Shown: positions 62,101 to 64,000 of the stretch, piece by piece
Position numbering within the stretch: position 1 is the stretch's first letter
Layout of the letters: each line of letters starts with the position of its first letter
Assembly: GCA_021234155.1 (NCBI GenBank)
Contig: JAJEKV010000057.1
Span: 6,963,702 to 7,027,701, forward strand
Reading direction: 5' to 3'
Source of the DNA: Isoetes taiwanensis
Taxonomy: Eukaryota; Streptophyta; Lycopodiopsida; Isoetales; Isoetaceae
Length of the DNA stretch: 64,000 nt
Notes under the pieces: model-generated
Database searches by the model: none
The model's input: only the letters and a program-made list of their open reading frames with translations
Told to the model about the DNA's origin: nothing
Translations under genes and position numbers: made by a program

Positions 62101-62168
62101 ATTCCTAGAGCCTCCTGCGTCTCTAACACAAGACACCGCAGCTTCTACAAGGCTTCCACTCCTCGTGA
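41100..62168. repeat. Satellite form B, ~20 monomers
   Basis: These are consecutive form-B monomers. The AT-rich block 'aatttattttcgcat…atgcattaatt…taatttatgaatg' is found near 42,820, 43,900, 44,985, 46,065, 47,180, 48,295, 50,440, 52,660, 53,755, 54,855, 57,055, 58,155 and 61,420, with weaker forms in between. Differences are mostly 1-5 base indels and replaced short words. The array stops at about 62,168, in the middle of the 'ctcgtgac' word. Confidence 0.9.
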
Positions 62169-64000
62169 CCGGCCATATCCTTATTCATCGTGGGTATCTT
62201 CATCTTCGATATCCATCCTCATCATATTCATCTTCTTTTCATATTTTGCCCTTTCAAATTCCATTTGAAAAACTCATTTCGTAAATTCATATCATATCAT
62301 ATATCCAGCTTTTTGTATTCTACATCATGCTTATATACATAAGGCAAAGGCCTCAAAAATTCGATCAACCATAAGCTAAATTGAGCTCAAAAAATTTCGA
62401 TCAACCAGATTAACTGAGCTCAAAACTACCATATTATAGTTATATCAAAAGATGTAATTTAAGTTGCTTCAATACCGCAACATCACCCAAAATGAAATTA
62501 AAACTTCTCGGTAGCGGGTTTGCATCCCCTCGTGATCAACACCGTAATTTCCAAAGACTGCTGTAGTGCTGATCCTTCACAAATTGATGTAAATTTTTTA
62601 CCTTTGATATCTCTCAAACGAAACCACATCATTCACCGCAAATTCTTTCGTCACAAACTCAAGCCCACCTCATAAGACATAACTTTGCTTAACTATCCCA
62701 CAATAAAGATCTAAATTTCCACATGCATTGATTTTCATCTATAAATGTAAGCATCTTTACCTTTTTTTTTTTTTCTCCACAATTCCATCGCATAGCAGTG
62801 TCGTGCTTCTCAAGGATTTTTTGGAATGACGAAATAAAACAAAAACCAACGCCAGTAATCAGCTTATCAAACCAAGCCGCCCCACTCTGGTTGCACAAGC
62901 ACTAAATGAAATGCCAGCCTCAAGGACTTTCATTCAACCAATCCACACTATCTCGAGAGCATGTCTAGCATAATATCCTCTGTGTCAACTTTTTGTATAA
63001 CGCATGGCTCAAGATCAAACGGAATCCAAGCTCTAAAAGATGACGCCGCGATCATTTTCTATACTCCTTGCCAACCCCCATCGAAAATCCACAATACTGG
63101 CCAATCAAGATTATTTGGTGGTCGTAACTGATAAGAATGCACTACCAAGCAGCCTACAAGTCGAGACTCATTTCAGGCACGCAGCCCTGCTATTAGCCAT
63201 TCAAGAACCTGACCGAGCAAATTGGTTAGAATACAGGAATACAATTGTGATGAAGAAGCAAATCTGTATAATGACCGGAGAATAATAGAACTTCAAGCAC
63301 CGTATAACTAGATATATTATTATCATATTTTATAGCCGCGAATTGACATGGTTGGGATGTAATATAGCTGCATTGCCCTTGCTTGGATGGAGAAATCCGG
63401 AATCAGGCGATTGTCTAAACTCATATGTTTATAATTATCAAATTATCGTGGATTTGGAAAGACAATCTCTCGCACTGTTTTTGATTTTGAAGGCCAGGAT
63501 CCGCCAAACGCCAAAAGATACAATGTAGAAGAATGCGTAGAGCACCTTGATTGCTTGCCCTAAATCGCTTTAAAAACAATGGGAACATGTGAATTGAAGG
63601 AAAAGTAGCACCATCCGGCTGCTATCCGTGGTATGTCATGAAGATCGCAGGTAGAATAAATTGTGTTGAACTTGTGCTAACGGCACAGGCTTACTACATA
63701 TGGGAAACCATTTTGTTCCCCACCACAATAATCAAGAGGATGAAAAGGAAGCGTACCCCCTGCCAGCAAGCAATAATCGTCGAATAACATTAGGTGGTTT
63801 GTAGAATTATTCCGATGAAGCTCAATCCATTAGAAAAGCTCACACTAAAAGTTCACGTTTGCCTTGGGCCATGGGCAATAATGAAGATGGTGCCTTTCTC
63901 GAACATGCGACCTTCTACTACATACACATATGTCACATATGTCACATATACGAAAAGTTCTCAGAAAGCAATACGTAACTGAACGGAAGTACACTGAAGT
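62169..64000. other. Non-satellite flank without recognised genes
   Basis: Lower-GC sequence follows the array. A ~34-bp direct repeat ('ctcaaaaattcgatcaacc…' then 'ctcaaaaaatttcgatcaacc…') lies at 62,352-62,418. Frames of 60-97 codons exist (for example 63,040-63,285 plus), but none has a known motif. Near 63,923 'cacatatgt' is repeated. Confidence 0.5.

Larger units (their letters stand above)
37640..62168. repeat. Satellite array, monomer ~1.09 kb
   Basis: A GC-rich monomer is repeated head to tail. Landmarks recurring in nearly every copy are 'cttctagaacc', 'gttgacgcc', 'ccaatggact', 'ccaagttccgcggg', 'tagctcacttccatcacac', 'ttggcctaggatg', 'ccccaagaggggcc', 'aatttattttcgcat' and 'atgcattaatt'. 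The 'ttggcctaggatg' landmark appears about 20 times from about 41,165 to 61,970, mean spacing about 1,094 bp. It is not 5S or 45S rDNA, and no retroelement protein motif was seen. Reading frames are broken differently in each copy, so the repeat is non-coding. Confidence 0.92.

Noticed and set aside
37640-62168. Satellite as ribosomal DNA or its spacer
   Set aside because: No 5S, 5.8S, 18S or 25S sequence is present and no Pol I promoter-like motif was recognised.
37640-62168. CRISPR-like array
   Set aside because: Repeats are about 1.09 kb and contiguous, without short spacers. The genome is eukaryotic in character.

Overview
This window looks like nuclear DNA of a flowering plant, most likely a grass or other monocot. 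It holds no bacterial operon and no intact protein-coding gene that I can support. The plant assignment rests on four things: Helitron termini of the type common in grass genomes, an arginine-tRNA-like sequence with the plant form of boxes A and B, captured exons resembling plant auxilin-like J-domain and callose-synthase-like genes with short GT-AG introns, and long satellite arrays. The species cannot be named from the sequence.

Region 1 (1 to about 30,312) is one head-to-tail tandem array of a unit of about 980 bp, broken up by later insertions. About 9.4 units remain (1-1374, 3402-5376, 8789-9183, 11250-16475, 21961-22346, 27392-30312). Every unit carries a 73-nt tRNA-Arg-like cloverleaf and a T-rich tract. 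Three copies fold well (anticodons CCG, CTG and TCG), one is worn and five are badly decayed. Four Helitron-like elements can be cut out at base resolution, because removing each one restores the continuous unit: 1375-3401 (minus), 5377-8788 (minus), 9184-11249 (minus) and 16476-21960 (plus). The first two sit at exactly the same dinucleotide of two different units but have different bodies. The first carries two exon-like blocks resembling callose synthase, the second an exon of an auxilin-like J-domain with HPD changed to HPN, and the third is about 90% a polypyrimidine tract. Two further units contain the same segment of about 1.5 kb, giving a secondary period of about 2.45 kb. Another insertion of about 5.0 kb (22,347-27,391) is of unknown class.

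Region 2 (about 30,313-37,640) is non-array DNA without a recognisable gene. It contains a GC-rich block with short repeats, a 35-bp AT-rich minisatellite, a three-copy repeat of about 115 bp and a purine-rich tract of about 0.73 kb.

Region 3 (about 37,640-62,168) is a second, unrelated satellite with a monomer of about 1.09 kb. It has about 20 copies of a main form B, a few copies of a variant form A at the left side, and a diverged edge copy. Long open frames here are by-products of base composition.

Region 4 (62,169-64,000) is unique or low-copy sequence without a gene I can name.

No gene system working together is visible. The interest lies in repeat biology: a tRNA-bearing satellite used repeatedly as a Helitron landing site, next to an unrelated kilobase-scale satellite. 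Many adjacent copies differ by small indels at fixed words, so part of the divergence could be long-read consensus error.
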